Assembly: GCF_028682455.1 (NCBI RefSeq)
Contig: NZ_JANHLD010000002.1
Location: forward strand, 1,116,001-1,180,000
Reading direction: 5' to 3'
Length of the DNA: 64,000 bases
From: Pseudomonas putida
Lineage (GTDB): Bacteria > Pseudomonadota > Gammaproteobacteria > Pseudomonadales > Pseudomonadaceae
The first letter of the stretch is position 1; each line of letters begins with the position of its first letter. Positions 36,779 through 45,761 of the stretch are shown piece by piece. Under the pieces are notes generated by a model that made no database searches, was not told the DNA's origin, and saw nothing but the letters and a program-made list of their open reading frames with translations. Made by a program: the position numbers and the translations under genes.

Positions 36779-38341
36779 TCAGGCCGGAGCCGACGTCCGG
36801 ATCAGGTGGTCGAAGGCCGCCAGCGAAGCCTTGGCACCCTCGCCCACGGCAATCACGATCTGCTTGTACGGCACCGTGGTCACGTCGCCTGCGGCAAACA
36901 CACCCGGCAGGTTGGTCTGGCCACGGGCATCGACAATGATCTCGCCACGCGGCGACAACTCGACAGTGCCCTTGAGCCAATCGGTGTTGGGCAGCAGGCC
37001 GATCTGTACAAAGATGCCTTCCAGCGCGATGTCATGCAGCTCATCGCTGTTGCGGTCCTTGTAGCGCAGGCCGTTGACCTGCTCGCCATCGCCCAGCACT
37101 TCGGTAGTCAGGGCGCTGGTGATGACCTTGACGTTCGGCAGGCTGTGCAGCTTGCGTTGCAACACGGCATCGGCGCGCAACTGGCTGTCGAACTCGATCA
37201 GGGTCACCTGGGCGACGATACCCGCAAGATCGATGGCCGCTTCTACACCCGAGTTGCCACCACCGATCACCGCCACGCGCTTGCCCTTGAACAACGGGCC
37301 ATCGCAATGCGGGCAGTAGGCAACGCCACGGCTGCGGTACTCTTTTTCACCCGGCACGTTCATTTCGCGCCAGCGGGCACCGGTGGCCAGGATGACGGTC
37401 TTGGCCTTGAGCGAGGCCCCACTGGCCAGGCGCACTTCATGCAAGCCACCGTCCGTGGCCGGGATCAGCGCTTCACCGCGTTGCAGGTTCATGATGTCGA
37501 CATCGTACTGCTTGACGTGCTCTTCCAGGGCCATGGCCAGTTTCGGGCCTTCGGTTTCCTGCACCGAGATGAAGTTCTCGATAGCCATGGTGTCGAGTAC
37601 CTGACCGCCGAAGCGCTCCGCCGCGACACCGGTACGGATGCCTTTGCGCGCAGCATAGATTGCTGCTGCAGCGCCGGCAGGACCACCACCGATCACCAGC
37701 ACGTCAAAGGCGCCCTTGGCGTTGATCTTCTCGGCCTGGCGCTCACCGGCGCTGGTGTCCAGCTTGGCGAGGATCTCTTCCAGGCCCATGCGCCCCTGGC
37801 CGAAGACTTCACCGTTGAGGTAGACGCTCGGCACGGCCATGACCTTGCGCGATTCGACTTCCGCCTGGAACAGAGCACCGTCGATGGCGACGTGACGCAC
37901 GTTGGGGTTGAGCACCGCCATCAGGTTCAGCGCCTGGACCACGTCCGGGCAGTTCTGGCACGACAGCGAGAAGTAGGTTTCAAAGTTGAACTCACCCTTG
38001 AGGGTGCTGATCTGCTCGATCACTTGTGCGCTGGCCTTGGACGGATGACCGCCGACCTGCAGCAGGGCGAGCACCAGCGAGGTGAACTCGTGGCCCATGG
38101 GGATGCCGGCGAAGCGCAGGCTGATATCCGCTCCCGGGCGATTGAGCGAGAACGAAGGGCGACGGGCGTCGCTGCCGTCTTCGCGCAAGGTAATGAGGGT
38201 CGACAGGCCGGCGATTTCCACCAGCAGGTCGCGCAATTCGCGGGATTTCGCGCCGTCATCGAGGGAGGCAACGATCTCGATCGGCTGAGTGACCCGCTCC
38301 AGGTAGGTTTTCAACTGAGTTTTAAGCGTGGCGTCCAACAT
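36779..38341 (-). CDS. ahpF: Alkyl hydroperoxide reductase, flavoprotein subunit F
   Basis: 520 residues. An N-terminal double thioredoxin-like region with the redox motif CQNCPDVV, then a thioredoxin-reductase-like FAD/NADH region with [17 protein letters not shown], the CPHC redox pair in [14 protein letters not shown], and a final [17 protein letters not shown] block. It passes electrons from NADH to AhpC. It lies 122 bp downstream of ahpC with a hairpin between. Confidence 0.96.
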   Translation of the reverse strand: MLDATLKTQLKTYLERVTQPIEIVASLDDGAKSRELRDLLVEIAGLSTLITLREDGSDARRPSFSLNRPGADISLRFAGIPMGHEFTSLVLALLQVGGHPSKASAQVIEQISTLKGEFNFETYFSLSCQNCPDVVQALNLMAVLNPNVRHVAIDGALFQAEVESRKVMAVPSVYLNGEVFGQGRMGLEEILAKLDTSAGERQAEKINAKGAFDVLVIGGGPAGAAAAIYAARKGIRTGVAAERFGGQVLDTMAIENFISVQETEGPKLAMALEEHVKQYDVDIMNLQRGEALIPATDGGLHEVRLASGASLKAKTVILATGARWREMNVPGEKEYRSRGVAYCPHCDGPLFKGKRVAVIGGGNSGVEAAIDLAGIVAQVTLIEFDSQLRADAVLQRKLHSLPNVKVITSALTTEVLGDGEQVNGLRYKDRNSDELHDIALEGIFVQIGLLPNTDWLKGTVELSPRGEIIVDARGQTNLPGVFAAGDVTTVPYKQIVIAVGEGAKASLAAFDHLIRTSAPA

Positions 38342-38373
38342 ACGGGCGATTCCTTTTTCAAACGGTAGAAAGT

Positions 38374-38405
38374 AAAACGCCCGGGCGAAAGCGCCCGGGC
38401 GTTTT
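38374..38405 (-). terminator. Hairpin terminator/attenuator between ahpC and ahpF
   Basis: A 14-bp perfect stem (38374-38387 with 38392-38405) with a four-base loop and T-runs on both sides. Placed after ahpC, it should cut read-through so that AhpC is made in excess of AhpF, with the remainder continuing into ahpF. Confidence 0.85.
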
Positions 38406-38463
38406 TGCGGGGCGGTGACAACGTCAGGTGCGGCGGACCACCGCCCTCGGCTGGCTCACGGTC

Positions 38464-39027
38464 TTAGATCTTGCCGACCAGGTCCAGCGATGGCGCCAGA
38501 GTGGCTTCGCCTTCTTTCCACTTGGCCGGGCACACTTCGCCTGGGTGGGCAGCAACGTACTGGGCAGCCTTGATCTTGCGCAGCAGTTCGCTGGCGTCAC
38601 GGCCTACACCACCGTCGTTCAGTTCGACGATCTTGATCTGGCCTTCAGGGTTGATCACGAAGGTGCCACGGTCAGCGATACCGGCTTCTTCGATCAGCAC
38701 GTCGAAGTTGCGCGAGATGACGTGGGTCGGGTCACCGATCAACGGGTACTGGATCTTGCCGATGGTGTCCGAGGTGTCGTGCCAGGCTTTGTGGGTGAAG
38801 TGGGTGTCGGTGGACACGCCGTAGATTTCCACGCCCAGGTCTTTGAACTCGGCGTAGTTGTCGGCCAGGTCGCCCAGTTCAGTCGGGCAGACGAAGGTGA
38901 AGTCGGCTGGGTAGAAGAACACCACAGACCATTTGCCCTTCAGGTCGGCTTCAGACACTTCGACGAACTTGCCCTGGTGGTAAGCAGTGGCTTTGAACGG
39001 TTTTACCTGGCTATTGATGATAGGCAT
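38464..39027 (-). CDS. ahpC: Alkyl hydroperoxide reductase, peroxiredoxin subunit C
   Basis: 187 residues, exact family length. The peroxidatic cysteine is in [14 protein letters not shown] and the resolving cysteine in [11 protein letters not shown] near the C-terminus, a typical 2-Cys peroxiredoxin. It reduces H2O2 and organic peroxides, recycled by AhpF. AGGAG precedes the ATG. An OxyR-type site lies about 70-110 bp upstream. Confidence 0.97.
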   Translation of the reverse strand: MPIINSQVKPFKATAYHQGKFVEVSEADLKGKWSVVFFYPADFTFVCPTELGDLADNYAEFKDLGVEIYGVSTDTHFTHKAWHDTSDTIGKIQYPLIGDPTHVISRNFDVLIEEAGIADRGTFVINPEGQIKIVELNDGGVGRDASELLRKIKAAQYVAAHPGEVCPAKWKEGEATLAPSLDLVGKI

Positions 39028-39097
39028 GAGTGACTCTCCTTCAGGGGGTTGAAAAATCTGATGGGAGAATCGTAGCTAATACACTGGCTCAATGCTC

Positions 39098-39134
39098 ATT
39101 GGTAAAGCTGATGTTGCTGATTGGTTTTGGCTAT
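39098..39134 (-). promoter_or_regulatory. OxyR-type binding site upstream of ahpC
   Basis: Read on the minus strand the site is ATAG, seven bases, CAAT, seven, ATCA, seven, CAAT. This 4-7-4-7-4-7-4 spacing is that of the tandem OxyR site (ATAG-N7-CTAT repeated), with partial base matches. It fits known OxyR control of ahpC in pseudomonads. Confidence 0.6.
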
Positions 39135-39171
39135 AACAGATGCGTATTAATAGAAGGGATTAGTTGGAAGC

Positions 39172-39226
39172 ATCGCGGGGCAAGCCACTCCCACAAAAAC
39201 CTGCAGGAGCGGGCTTGCCCCGCGAT
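39172..39226. repeat. REP palindrome, copy 2
   Basis: atcgcggggcaagcc at the left and ggcttgccccgcgat at the right, same core as copies 1 and 3 but with a mismatched centre and a longer loop. Lies between gor and the ahpC promoter, so it can end the gor transcript. Confidence 0.8.
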
Positions 39227-39237
39227 AAACGCAACGC

Positions 39238-40593
39238 TTAGCGAGTCGGCGTACGCAGCGTAACGAACTCCTCGGCCGCCGTCGGATGCACGCCGATGGT
39301 TTCGTCGAACTGTTGCTTGGTCGCCCCGGCCTTGAGCGCAATGCCCAGGCCCTGGATGATCTCGCCCGCATCGGGGCCGACCATATGGCAACCCAGCACG
39401 CGGTCGGTATCGGCGTCGACCACCAGCTTCATCAGGGTCTTTTCCTGCACATGGGTCAGGGTCAGTTTCATCGGCCGGAAGCGGCTTTCGAAAATCTGCA
39501 CCTGGTGCCCCTGCTCCAGCGCCTGCTCCTCGGTCAGGCCCACGGTACCGATCGGAGGCTGGCTGAACACCGCTGTCGGGATGTTCTGGTAGTCGACCGG
39601 GCGGTATTGCTCGGGCTTGAACAGGCGACGCGCCACGGCCATGCCTTCGGCCAGGGCCACGGGCGTCAGTTGCACGCGGCCAATGACATCGCCAATGGCC
39701 AGGATCGACGGTTCGGTGGTCTGGTACTGGTCATCGACGCGGATGAAACCACGCGGGTCCAACTCGACCCCGGTGTTTTCCAGGCCCAGGTTGTCGAGCA
39801 TCGGGCGCCGGCCGGTGGCGTAGAACACGCAGTCGGCCAGCAGCTCGCGGCCATCCTTGAGAGTGGCCTTGAGGCTGCCGTCGTCCTGGCGGTCGATGCG
39901 CTGGATATCGCTGTTGAACTGCAGGTCCAGGCCGCGCTTTTCCAGCTCTTCCTTGAGGTGGGTACGTACGCCGCCGTCAAAACCGCGCAGGAACAGATCG
40001 CCGCGATACAGCAGCGAGGTCTTGGCGCCCAGGCCCTGGAAGATGCCGGCGAACTCGACGGCAATGTAGCCACCGCCGACGACCAGTACACGCTTTGGCA
40101 ACTCCTTGAGGTAGAACGCCTCGTTGGAGCTGATCGCCAGCTCCTTGCCCGGAATGTCGGGAATCTGCGGCCAGCCGCCCGTGGCGATGAGGATGTGCTT
40201 GGCGCTGTAACGCTGGCCATCGACTTCAACTTCATGGGCACCGGCGAGCTTGGCGTGCCCTTCGAGCAGGGTCACCCCGCTGTTGACCAGCAGGTTGCGG
40301 TAGATGCCATTGAGCCGCTCGATTTCGCGGTTCTTGTTGGCGATCAGCTGGCCCCAGTCGAACTGGGCGTCTTCCAGCGACCAGCCAAAGCCCGCCGCTT
40401 GCTCGAAGTCATCGGAAAAGTGGGCGCCGTACACCAGCAGCTTTTTTGGCACGCAGCCGACGTTGACGCAGGTGCCACCCAGGTAGCGGCTTTCGGCAAC
40501 CGCCACCTTCGCACCGAAACCTGCGGCAAAACGCGCCGCGCGCACACCGCCGGAACCGGCGCCAATCACGAACAGATCAAAATCATGGGCCAT
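39238..40593 (-). CDS. gor: Glutathione-disulfide reductase
   Basis: 451 residues. FAD motif [20 protein letters not shown], redox-active disulfide [18 protein letters not shown](P) motif [19 protein letters not shown], and the C-terminal dimer histidine region with [18 protein letters not shown]. The catalytic HPT-E pair is present. It reduces GSSG with NADPH. The neighbouring ahpC/ahpF genes make this an oxidative-stress block. Confidence 0.95.
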   Translation of the reverse strand: MAHDFDLFVIGAGSGGVRAARFAAGFGAKVAVAESRYLGGTCVNVGCVPKKLLVYGAHFSDDFEQAAGFGWSLEDAQFDWGQLIANKNREIERLNGIYRNLLVNSGVTLLEGHAKLAGAHEVEVDGQRYSAKHILIATGGWPQIPDIPGKELAISSNEAFYLKELPKRVLVVGGGYIAVEFAGIFQGLGAKTSLLYRGDLFLRGFDGGVRTHLKEELEKRGLDLQFNSDIQRIDRQDDGSLKATLKDGRELLADCVFYATGRRPMLDNLGLENTGVELDPRGFIRVDDQYQTTEPSILAIGDVIGRVQLTPVALAEGMAVARRLFKPEQYRPVDYQNIPTAVFSQPPIGTVGLTEEQALEQGHQVQIFESRFRPMKLTLTHVQEKTLMKLVVDADTDRVLGCHMVGPDAGEIIQGLGIALKAGATKQQFDETIGVHPTAAEEFVTLRTPTR

Positions 40594-40644
40594 TTCAGTC
40601 TCCTTGCCAGGCCGACAGCATACCCCCTGTCAGGGGCCGTAAAC

Positions 40645-40669
40645 AAAAAAGCCACCCGAAGGTGGCTTT
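40645..40669 (-). terminator. galU terminator
   Basis: Stem gccacc (40651-40656) with ggtggc (40661-40666), loop CGAA, A6 on the left and T3 on the right; on the minus strand it gives a good T-run after galU. Confidence 0.8.
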
Positions 40670-40688
40670 CTCACACAACACCGATGGC

Positions 40689-41528
40689 TCAGTAGGCCTT
40701 GCCGGTCTTGTAGAAGTTCTCGAAGCAGAAGTTGGTGGCGTCGATGTAGCCTTCTGCACCACCGCAGTCGAAGCGCTTGCCCTTGAACTTGTAGGCCATG
40801 ACGCAGCCGTTCTGGGCCTGCTTCATCAGGGCGTCGGTGATCTGGATTTCACCACCCTTGCCTGGCTCGGTTTCTTCGATCAGCTTGAAGATGTCCGGGG
40901 TCAGGATGTAGCGGCCGATGATGGCCAGGTTCGACGGCGCATCTTCAGGGGCAGGTTTTTCGACCATGCTGTTCACACGGTAGATGTCGTCGCGGATCAT
41001 TTCGCCGGCGATCACGCCGTACTTGTTGGTTTCCTGCGGATCGACTTCCTGGATGGCGACGATCGAGCAGCGGAACTGCTCGTACAGCTTGACCATCTGC
41101 TTGAGCACGCCGTCACCTTCGAGGTTGACGCACAGGTCGTCAGCCAGCACCACGGCGAACGGCTCGTCGCCGATCAGCGGGCGGCCAGTGAGGATGGCGT
41201 GGCCCAGGCCTTTCATTTCGGTCTGGCGAGTGTAGGAGAACGAGCACTCGTCGAGCAGGCGGCGGATACCGACCAGGTACTTTTCCTTGTCGGTGCCCTT
41301 GATCTGGTTTTCCAGCTCGTAGCTGATGTCGAAGTGGTCTTCCAGGGCGCGCTTGCCGCGGCCGGTAACGATGGAAATCTCGTTCAGTCCAGCTTCCAGC
41401 GCTTCTTCAACGCCGTACTGGATCAGTGGCTTGTTCACCACCGGCAGCATTTCCTTGGGCATGGCTTTGGTAGCAGGCAGGAAGCGGGTGCCGTAACCGG
41501 CTGCCGGGAACAAGCATTTCTTGATCAT
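40689..41528 (-). CDS. galU: UTP-glucose-1-phosphate uridylyltransferase
   Basis: 279 residues. Nucleotide-binding start LFPAAGYGTRFLPATKAMPK, then KPLIQYGVEEALEAG, and a FDCGGAEGYIDATNFCFENF end. It makes UDP-glucose for exopolysaccharide, LPS and trehalose routes. Start at 41528 (MIKKCLF) is the family start. Follows ugd by 47 bp on the same strand, so the two enzymes of UDP-glucuronate synthesis are co-transcribed. Confidence 0.95.
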   Translation of the reverse strand: MIKKCLFPAAGYGTRFLPATKAMPKEMLPVVNKPLIQYGVEEALEAGLNEISIVTGRGKRALEDHFDISYELENQIKGTDKEKYLVGIRRLLDECSFSYTRQTEMKGLGHAILTGRPLIGDEPFAVVLADDLCVNLEGDGVLKQMVKLYEQFRCSIVAIQEVDPQETNKYGVIAGEMIRDDIYRVNSMVEKPAPEDAPSNLAIIGRYILTPDIFKLIEETEPGKGGEIQITDALMKQAQNGCVMAYKFKGKRFDCGGAEGYIDATNFCFENFYKTGKAY

Positions 41529-41575
41529 ATACGTCCTTAACAAGGGCTTTGCGTACGAAATTCGGCGCAGTCTAA

Positions 41576-42937
41576 TCAGGCGGCAGTCACCTTACAATGC
41601 CCTGCCACCGGGCGGCCGATGCCATGATAGAGAAATCCTAGTGTAGATAGTTCCCCCGGATCATAAATATTGCGCCCATCGAAGACCACGGGCATACGCA
41701 TCAAGCCGCGCAAGCGGACGAAATCGGGCTGGCGGTATTGTTTCCACTCGGTCACCAGCACCAGGGCATCGGCGCCCTCGGCGCACGCGTAGGGATTGGC
41801 CGACAAACGCAACCGACCGCTGGCCACGGCCTCGGGATTGCGCTGTGCCGCACCTTCCAGGGCCGCGGGGTCGGTAGCCTGGACCCGCGCGCCAGCGGCC
41901 AGCAATGCGTCGATCAACACCAGGCTCGGCGCTTCGCGCAGATCATCGGTACCCGGCTTGAACGCCAGCCCCCAGACCGCCACCACCCGACCGTGCAAGA
42001 AACCGCCAAAGTGCCGGACCAGCGCCTCGAACAGCAAAGTCTTCTGCAATGCATTGCGGGCCTGCACGGCCTCGAGGATCGCGATGCGGTAGCCGACGGA
42101 TTGCGCGGTGTGGAGCAAGGCCCGGACATCCTTGGGAAAACACGAGCCGCCATATCCGCAGCCGGCGTAGATGAAGTGCGTGCCGATGCGCGTATCGCTG
42201 CCGATGCCACGGCGCACCTGCTCGATGTCCACATCCAGCTGTGCACACAGCCCGGCCAGTTCGTTGATAAAGGAGATTTTCGTCGCCAGAAAGGCGTTGG
42301 CGGCGTACTTGCTGAACTCGGCGGCCCTTGGGTTCATCAGCAGTACCCGATCATGGTTGCGCACAAACGGGCTGTACAGGCGCTGCAACAGTGCCGCGGC
42401 GTCCGGGTCGTCGCAACCGAGGATGATCCGGTCAGGGCGCATGAAATCGTCGATGGCGCTACCTTCCTTGAGAAACTCCGGATTGCTCGCCACCTTCACC
42501 GGTATGTTCAGCCCGCGGGTCTTGAGACCTTGCAGGATGTGCCGGGCCACCTGTTCGCAGGTGCCCACCGGCACGGTCGACTTGTTGACCACAAGGCATG
42601 GCCGGGTCAGCAACTGCCCCAGTGCCTCGGCCACCGCCAGCACGTGACCGAGATCGGCCGAGCCATCCTCCTGGCTGGGTGTCCCCACGGCGATAAAGGC
42701 AACCTCGGCCTGCGCCACGCCTTTGTCCAGGGCCTCGGTAAAACCGAGCCGGCCACTGGCCAATTGCGCCTTGAGCAGCGCTTCAAGGCCCGGCTCATGG
42801 ATCGGACATTCGCCGCGCTGCAAACGCGCCAACCGTTGCCGGTCGCGCTCCACGCACACCACCTGGTTGCCCATTTCGGCAAAACAGGCCGCCGTCACCA
42901 GCCCCACATAACCCGCTCCGATCACACACAGTCGCAT
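41576..42937 (-). CDS. ugd: UDP-glucose 6-dehydrogenase
   Basis: 453 residues. NAD motif VIGAGYVGLVTAACFAEMG, catalytic cysteine in GYGGSCFPKDVRALL, and FSKYAANAFLATKISFINE. It oxidises UDP-glucose to UDP-glucuronate with two NAD. Start at 42937 has AAGGAG upstream; earlier in-frame ATGs extend into the leader. Same operon as galU. Confidence 0.94.
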   Translation of the reverse strand: MRLCVIGAGYVGLVTAACFAEMGNQVVCVERDRQRLARLQRGECPIHEPGLEALLKAQLASGRLGFTEALDKGVAQAEVAFIAVGTPSQEDGSADLGHVLAVAEALGQLLTRPCLVVNKSTVPVGTCEQVARHILQGLKTRGLNIPVKVASNPEFLKEGSAIDDFMRPDRIILGCDDPDAAALLQRLYSPFVRNHDRVLLMNPRAAEFSKYAANAFLATKISFINELAGLCAQLDVDIEQVRRGIGSDTRIGTHFIYAGCGYGGSCFPKDVRALLHTAQSVGYRIAILEAVQARNALQKTLLFEALVRHFGGFLHGRVVAVWGLAFKPGTDDLREAPSLVLIDALLAAGARVQATDPAALEGAAQRNPEAVASGRLRLSANPYACAEGADALVLVTEWKQYRQPDFVRLRGLMRMPVVFDGRNIYDPGELSTLGFLYHGIGRPVAGHCKVTAA

Positions 42938-42985
42938 GGCCGCTTCTCCTTGCTGGGATGCGGTCATTGCAACCAAGGGGTATTG

Positions 42986-43017
42986 CACCGGCATGACGAC
43001 TTTGCGTCATGCCGGTG
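42986..43017 (-). terminator. Hairpin after the cytochrome pair
   Basis: A 13-bp perfect stem, CACCGGCATGACG (42986-42998) and its complement (43005-43017), six-base loop. Sits just past the TsdA-like gene on the minus strand; no T-run, so termination is likely but not certain. Confidence 0.55.
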
Positions 43018-43025
43018 ACAAGGGG

Positions 43026-43940
43026 CTATTTGCCAGTGCCCTGCCCGATCAGCACGCCATCGAGCTTCTGCCCGTACAGGTTGACCCCGTCGTTGGCGTG
43101 GTACTTGAGGCGGGTTTTCTCGATCGAGCCTTCCACCAGGCGCGGGTCCTGCGGGCGCTCGTGGCGGTTGATGAAGGCCGCCACGTCCCAGGCCTGCTGG
43201 TCGCTCAGGCTGCCGGGCTTGCCCAGGGGCATGTTGTACTTGATGAAGGACGCGGCGGTGTTGATCCGGTGCATGCCGGCGCCCCAGTTGTACGAGTCCT
43301 TGCCCCACAGCGGCGGCATGACGTAGTCCTTGGCCACCTTCTGCCCTTCGCCATTGGCGCCGTGACAGATCGAGCACTGCTGCTGGTAAACCTGCTCGCC
43401 GCGCTTGAAGTCATAGCCCTGTGCAGGCTTGGGCACTTCGGGATAGCCGCGGCCCGGGGTTTCCACGCCAATCGGCGCCTTGCTCGCCAGCCAGTAGGCA
43501 TACACCGACAAGGCGGTCATTTCCGGGCTGTCCGCCGCCGGCGGCGTGCCGTTCATGCTGAACTGGAAGCAACCCTGGATACGCTCGGCAAAGGTGTTGA
43601 CCTTGTCGTTTTTCTTGCGGTAGGCCGGATACATGGGGTACGCGCCCCACAGCGGTGCCGAATTGCCCAGCCGCCCCTGGTCCAGGTGGCAGTTGCTGCA
43701 GTTGAGGCCGTTGCCGACCTTGTCGGGCATCATCCGCCGGGTATCGACGAACAAGGCATGGCCCTGGCGGACCATCTTGCCGAAGGCGTTGTCTGGCAAC
43801 TCGCTCTCGGCGGGCGGTGCAAACCCGGGGGCGCCGCTGGCAGCCGGCACCTTGATCTGCGACTGATCGTCCATGGCAATCGGTGCGGCGTGGGCAGTTC
43901 CCAGGGCCAAGGCCAGGGCCCCGAACATCAATGGTTTCAT
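43026..43940 (-). CDS. tsdA: Dihaem cytochrome c, thiosulfate dehydrogenase-like (TsdA family)
   Basis: 304 residues. Signal peptide about 1-18. Two haem sites, CSNCH at 81-85 and CSICH at 189-193. Between them, ERIQGCFQFSMNG with C124 matches the axial-cysteine segment of TsdA enzymes, which oxidise thiosulfate to tetrathionate or reverse it. Gene order, a c4-like cytochrome upstream with a four-base overlap, matches tsdB-tsdA. The exact direction and substrate are not shown by sequence. Confidence 0.78.
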   Translation of the reverse strand: MKPLMFGALALALGTAHAAPIAMDDQSQIKVPAASGAPGFAPPAESELPDNAFGKMVRQGHALFVDTRRMMPDKVGNGLNCSNCHLDQGRLGNSAPLWGAYPMYPAYRKKNDKVNTFAERIQGCFQFSMNGTPPAADSPEMTALSVYAYWLASKAPIGVETPGRGYPEVPKPAQGYDFKRGEQVYQQQCSICHGANGEGQKVAKDYVMPPLWGKDSYNWGAGMHRINTAASFIKYNMPLGKPGSLSDQQAWDVAAFINRHERPQDPRLVEGSIEKTRLKYHANDGVNLYGQKLDGVLIGQGTGK

Positions 43941-44587
43941 GGCTTGGCCTCCGTGCTTGCAGGGGTGGCGAAGTAGTTGGCAATCGCCTGGATTTCCTCA
44001 TCGCTCATGGCTTTTGCCACGCCCACCATCAACTGGTTCGGGTCGTTGCTGCGACTGCCGTCGCGCCAGGCATTGAGTTGTGCCACAAGGTAAGCAGCGG
44101 GCTGATGGGCCAGGGGCGGGAAATGCTCGCCAACGCCAACGCCACCCGGGCCGTGGCACTGCACACAGCCGGGCAGTTTGCGACTCCAGTCGCCATACAG
44201 CGCCAGCTTCTGGGTAGCGTCGCTGGCCATTTGCTGGCGACGGGTATCGGCGACGGGATCGCTGGGCATGGCAGCCAGGGTGGTGGTGACCGCCTGGATC
44301 TCCTCATCGCTGAGGGCCTTGGCCAGGGGCTCCATGATCGGGTTCTTGCGACTGCCGTCACGGAAGTCGTGCAGTTGTTTGCTCAAGTAGGCGGCAGGCA
44401 AGCCGGCCAAACGAGGGAACCCAGCCGCTGCCATGCCCTTGCCATCGGCGCCGTGGCACCCCAGGCAAGCCATCGCGGCGGGGTTCTGCCCGCCCTGGCT
44501 GAAGATTTTCTGGCCGTCTGCGGCGTGAGCTGCGGTGACTGAGAACAGCAGCAGGCTGCTCATCAGGATTCGATCCAGTGGGATCAT
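43937..44587 (-). CDS. tsdB: Dihaem cytochrome c, c4/TsdB-like
   Basis: 216 residues. Signal peptide about 1-22 (SSLLLFSVTAAHA). Two haem sites CLGCH at 41-45 and CVQCH at 141-145 with similar flanks (DGSR...DEEIQAVTTTLA and DGSRS...DEEIQAIANYFA), the internal duplication of cytochrome c4. It would carry electrons to or from TsdA. The ATG at 44587 has GGAG six bases upstream. Confidence 0.8.
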   Translation of the reverse strand: MIPLDRILMSSLLLFSVTAAHAADGQKIFSQGGQNPAAMACLGCHGADGKGMAAAGFPRLAGLPAAYLSKQLHDFRDGSRKNPIMEPLAKALSDEEIQAVTTTLAAMPSDPVADTRRQQMASDATQKLALYGDWSRKLPGCVQCHGPGGVGVGEHFPPLAHQPAAYLVAQLNAWRDGSRSNDPNQLMVGVAKAMSDEEIQAIANYFATPASTEAKP

Positions 44588-44615
44588 CACGGACTCCATT
44601 TTCTTGTTATAAGCT

Positions 44616-44655
44616 TAGGCTTATTTGTCATAAGCCTATGGATAGTAGGCCTATC
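44616..44655. promoter_or_regulatory. Tandem dyads upstream of the tsdBA-like operon
   Basis: TAGGCTTAT (44616-44624) and ATAAGCCTA (44630-44638) form a perfect 9-bp repeat with a five-base spacer; GATAG (44641-44645) with CTATC (44651-44655) forms a second. The motif ATAGGCYTAT recurs. They lie 29-68 bp before the tsdB start and are likely operators for an unlinked regulator. Confidence 0.55.
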
Positions 44656-44743
44656 CATCGCCAGCGACAACGCTGTACGGCACAAGAAAATGGCAAATCG
44701 CCAGCTGAAACGATTAGCTTGCTAGCAAACAGGGCTGCATCGC

Positions 44744-45094
44744 TCAGCCGGAGATGCAGTGCGTTGCTGCGGTTTTCACATCACCCAGGCGCAGCGGGAA
44801 ATTGTTCAACCGCTCATACAGCTTGATGCTGCTTCCGCCGCCACGCTCATTGATGTCGACCAGGGCGGCAGGCCCCGCACCGACCTTCTGCGGCACGACC
44901 AGGCGCAGCCCGTCGTGGTGCTTCTCCACCTCCAGCGGACCACGCGTCTCGGCCAGCTCCTGCTGCACGCAAACGGCGTACTCCTGGGGCTTCTTGCCGG
45001 AGATCACGCTCAGGGTTTCCGGCGTGTTTTCAAGTTCCGAGACGCTTACACAACCACCCAGCGTAACTGCCAGCGCTGCTACAACCCACTTCAT
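44744..45094 (-). CDS. Small lipoprotein, paralogue of the one at 62439
   Basis: 116 residues. Lipobox LGGC with the modified cysteine at 15, so it is an outer or inner membrane lipoprotein. YAVCVQQELAETRG and the hydrophobic C-terminal strand with conserved cysteine match the lipoprotein at 62439-62807 (YVVCVQDELSGASK). ATG at 45094 with GGAGG upstream. Function unknown. Confidence 0.7.
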   Translation of the reverse strand: MKWVVAALAVTLGGCVSVSELENTPETLSVISGKKPQEYAVCVQQELAETRGPLEVEKHHDGLRLVVPQKVGAGPAALVDINERGGGSSIKLYERLNNFPLRLGDVKTAATHCISG

Positions 45095-45255
45095 CAAGCT
45101 ACACCTCCACCACGGAAAGACAGTCTGACCACGTTCCGTCCATTTTGCTCCCTTTGTTGGCAGAATTATCGCGCTGGCCAGTACGAAGGGCGGCAGCGTG
45201 ACCGGCGATCATGGTATCGTTTCGGTTTGCCGACAGATCCTTTGCGGAGAGCAAC

Positions 45256-45558
45256 ATGAAATTCGTACACCAGCGCGAGCACCTCAACGAGGATGACATC
45301 GTCGTCATCCACTGCTCCCAGCGCTGCAATATCCGCCTGATGAACGACGCCAACTTCCGCAGCTTCAAGAATGGTGGTCGCCATACCTATCATGGCGGCG
45401 CCTTTGTCGACTTCCCGGCCAAGATCACCGTGCCCAGCACCGGCTTCTGGAACATCACCATCGATACCGTCGGCCCCCGGGCCTTGTCGGCCGTAACCAA
45501 GCCGACCTTCACCCACACCATCAAAATTATCCGCCGTTCCTCGTCGAAGCTGAGATAA
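45256..45558 (+). CDS. DUF1883 domain protein
   Basis: 100 residues, MKFVHQREHLNEDDIVVIHC. Basic with a C-terminal HTIKIIRRSSSKLR. The DUF1883 match is by pattern. Followed after four bases by a 56-residue gene in the same direction, so the two are co-translated. No known function. Confidence 0.72.
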   Translation: MKFVHQREHLNEDDIVVIHCSQRCNIRLMNDANFRSFKNGGRHTYHGGAFVDFPAKITVPSTGFWNITIDTVGPRALSAVTKPTFTHTIKIIRRSSSKLR

Positions 45559-45562
45559 GCCC

Positions 45563-45733
45563 ATGAGCCAGACCATCAAGTACGTCATCAAGTACAAGCT
45601 CGACGGCGAGCGTCGTTTCGACTTCGCGCTGCTCAGCAGCGACGCGCCGGACCAGGTGCAGGCCGCGCTGGAAAAACTGCACGGCGAAGACGCCAAGAAA
45701 ATCACCGACATCAAGGTGAGCAAAGCCCTGTAA
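45563..45733 (+). CDS. Small hypothetical protein (56 aa)
   Basis: 56 residues, MSQTIKYVIKYKLDGER at the start and a KKITDIKVSKAL end. ATG four bases after the DUF1883 stop, with good codon use for the genome. Alternating beta-alpha pattern suggests a small folded domain. Easily missed because of its length. Function unknown. Confidence 0.65.
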   Translation: MSQTIKYVIKYKLDGERRFDFALLSSDAPDQVQAALEKLHGEDAKKITDIKVSKAL

Positions 45734-45761
45734 CCGCAGCACCGCACAAGGACGCCCAGGC

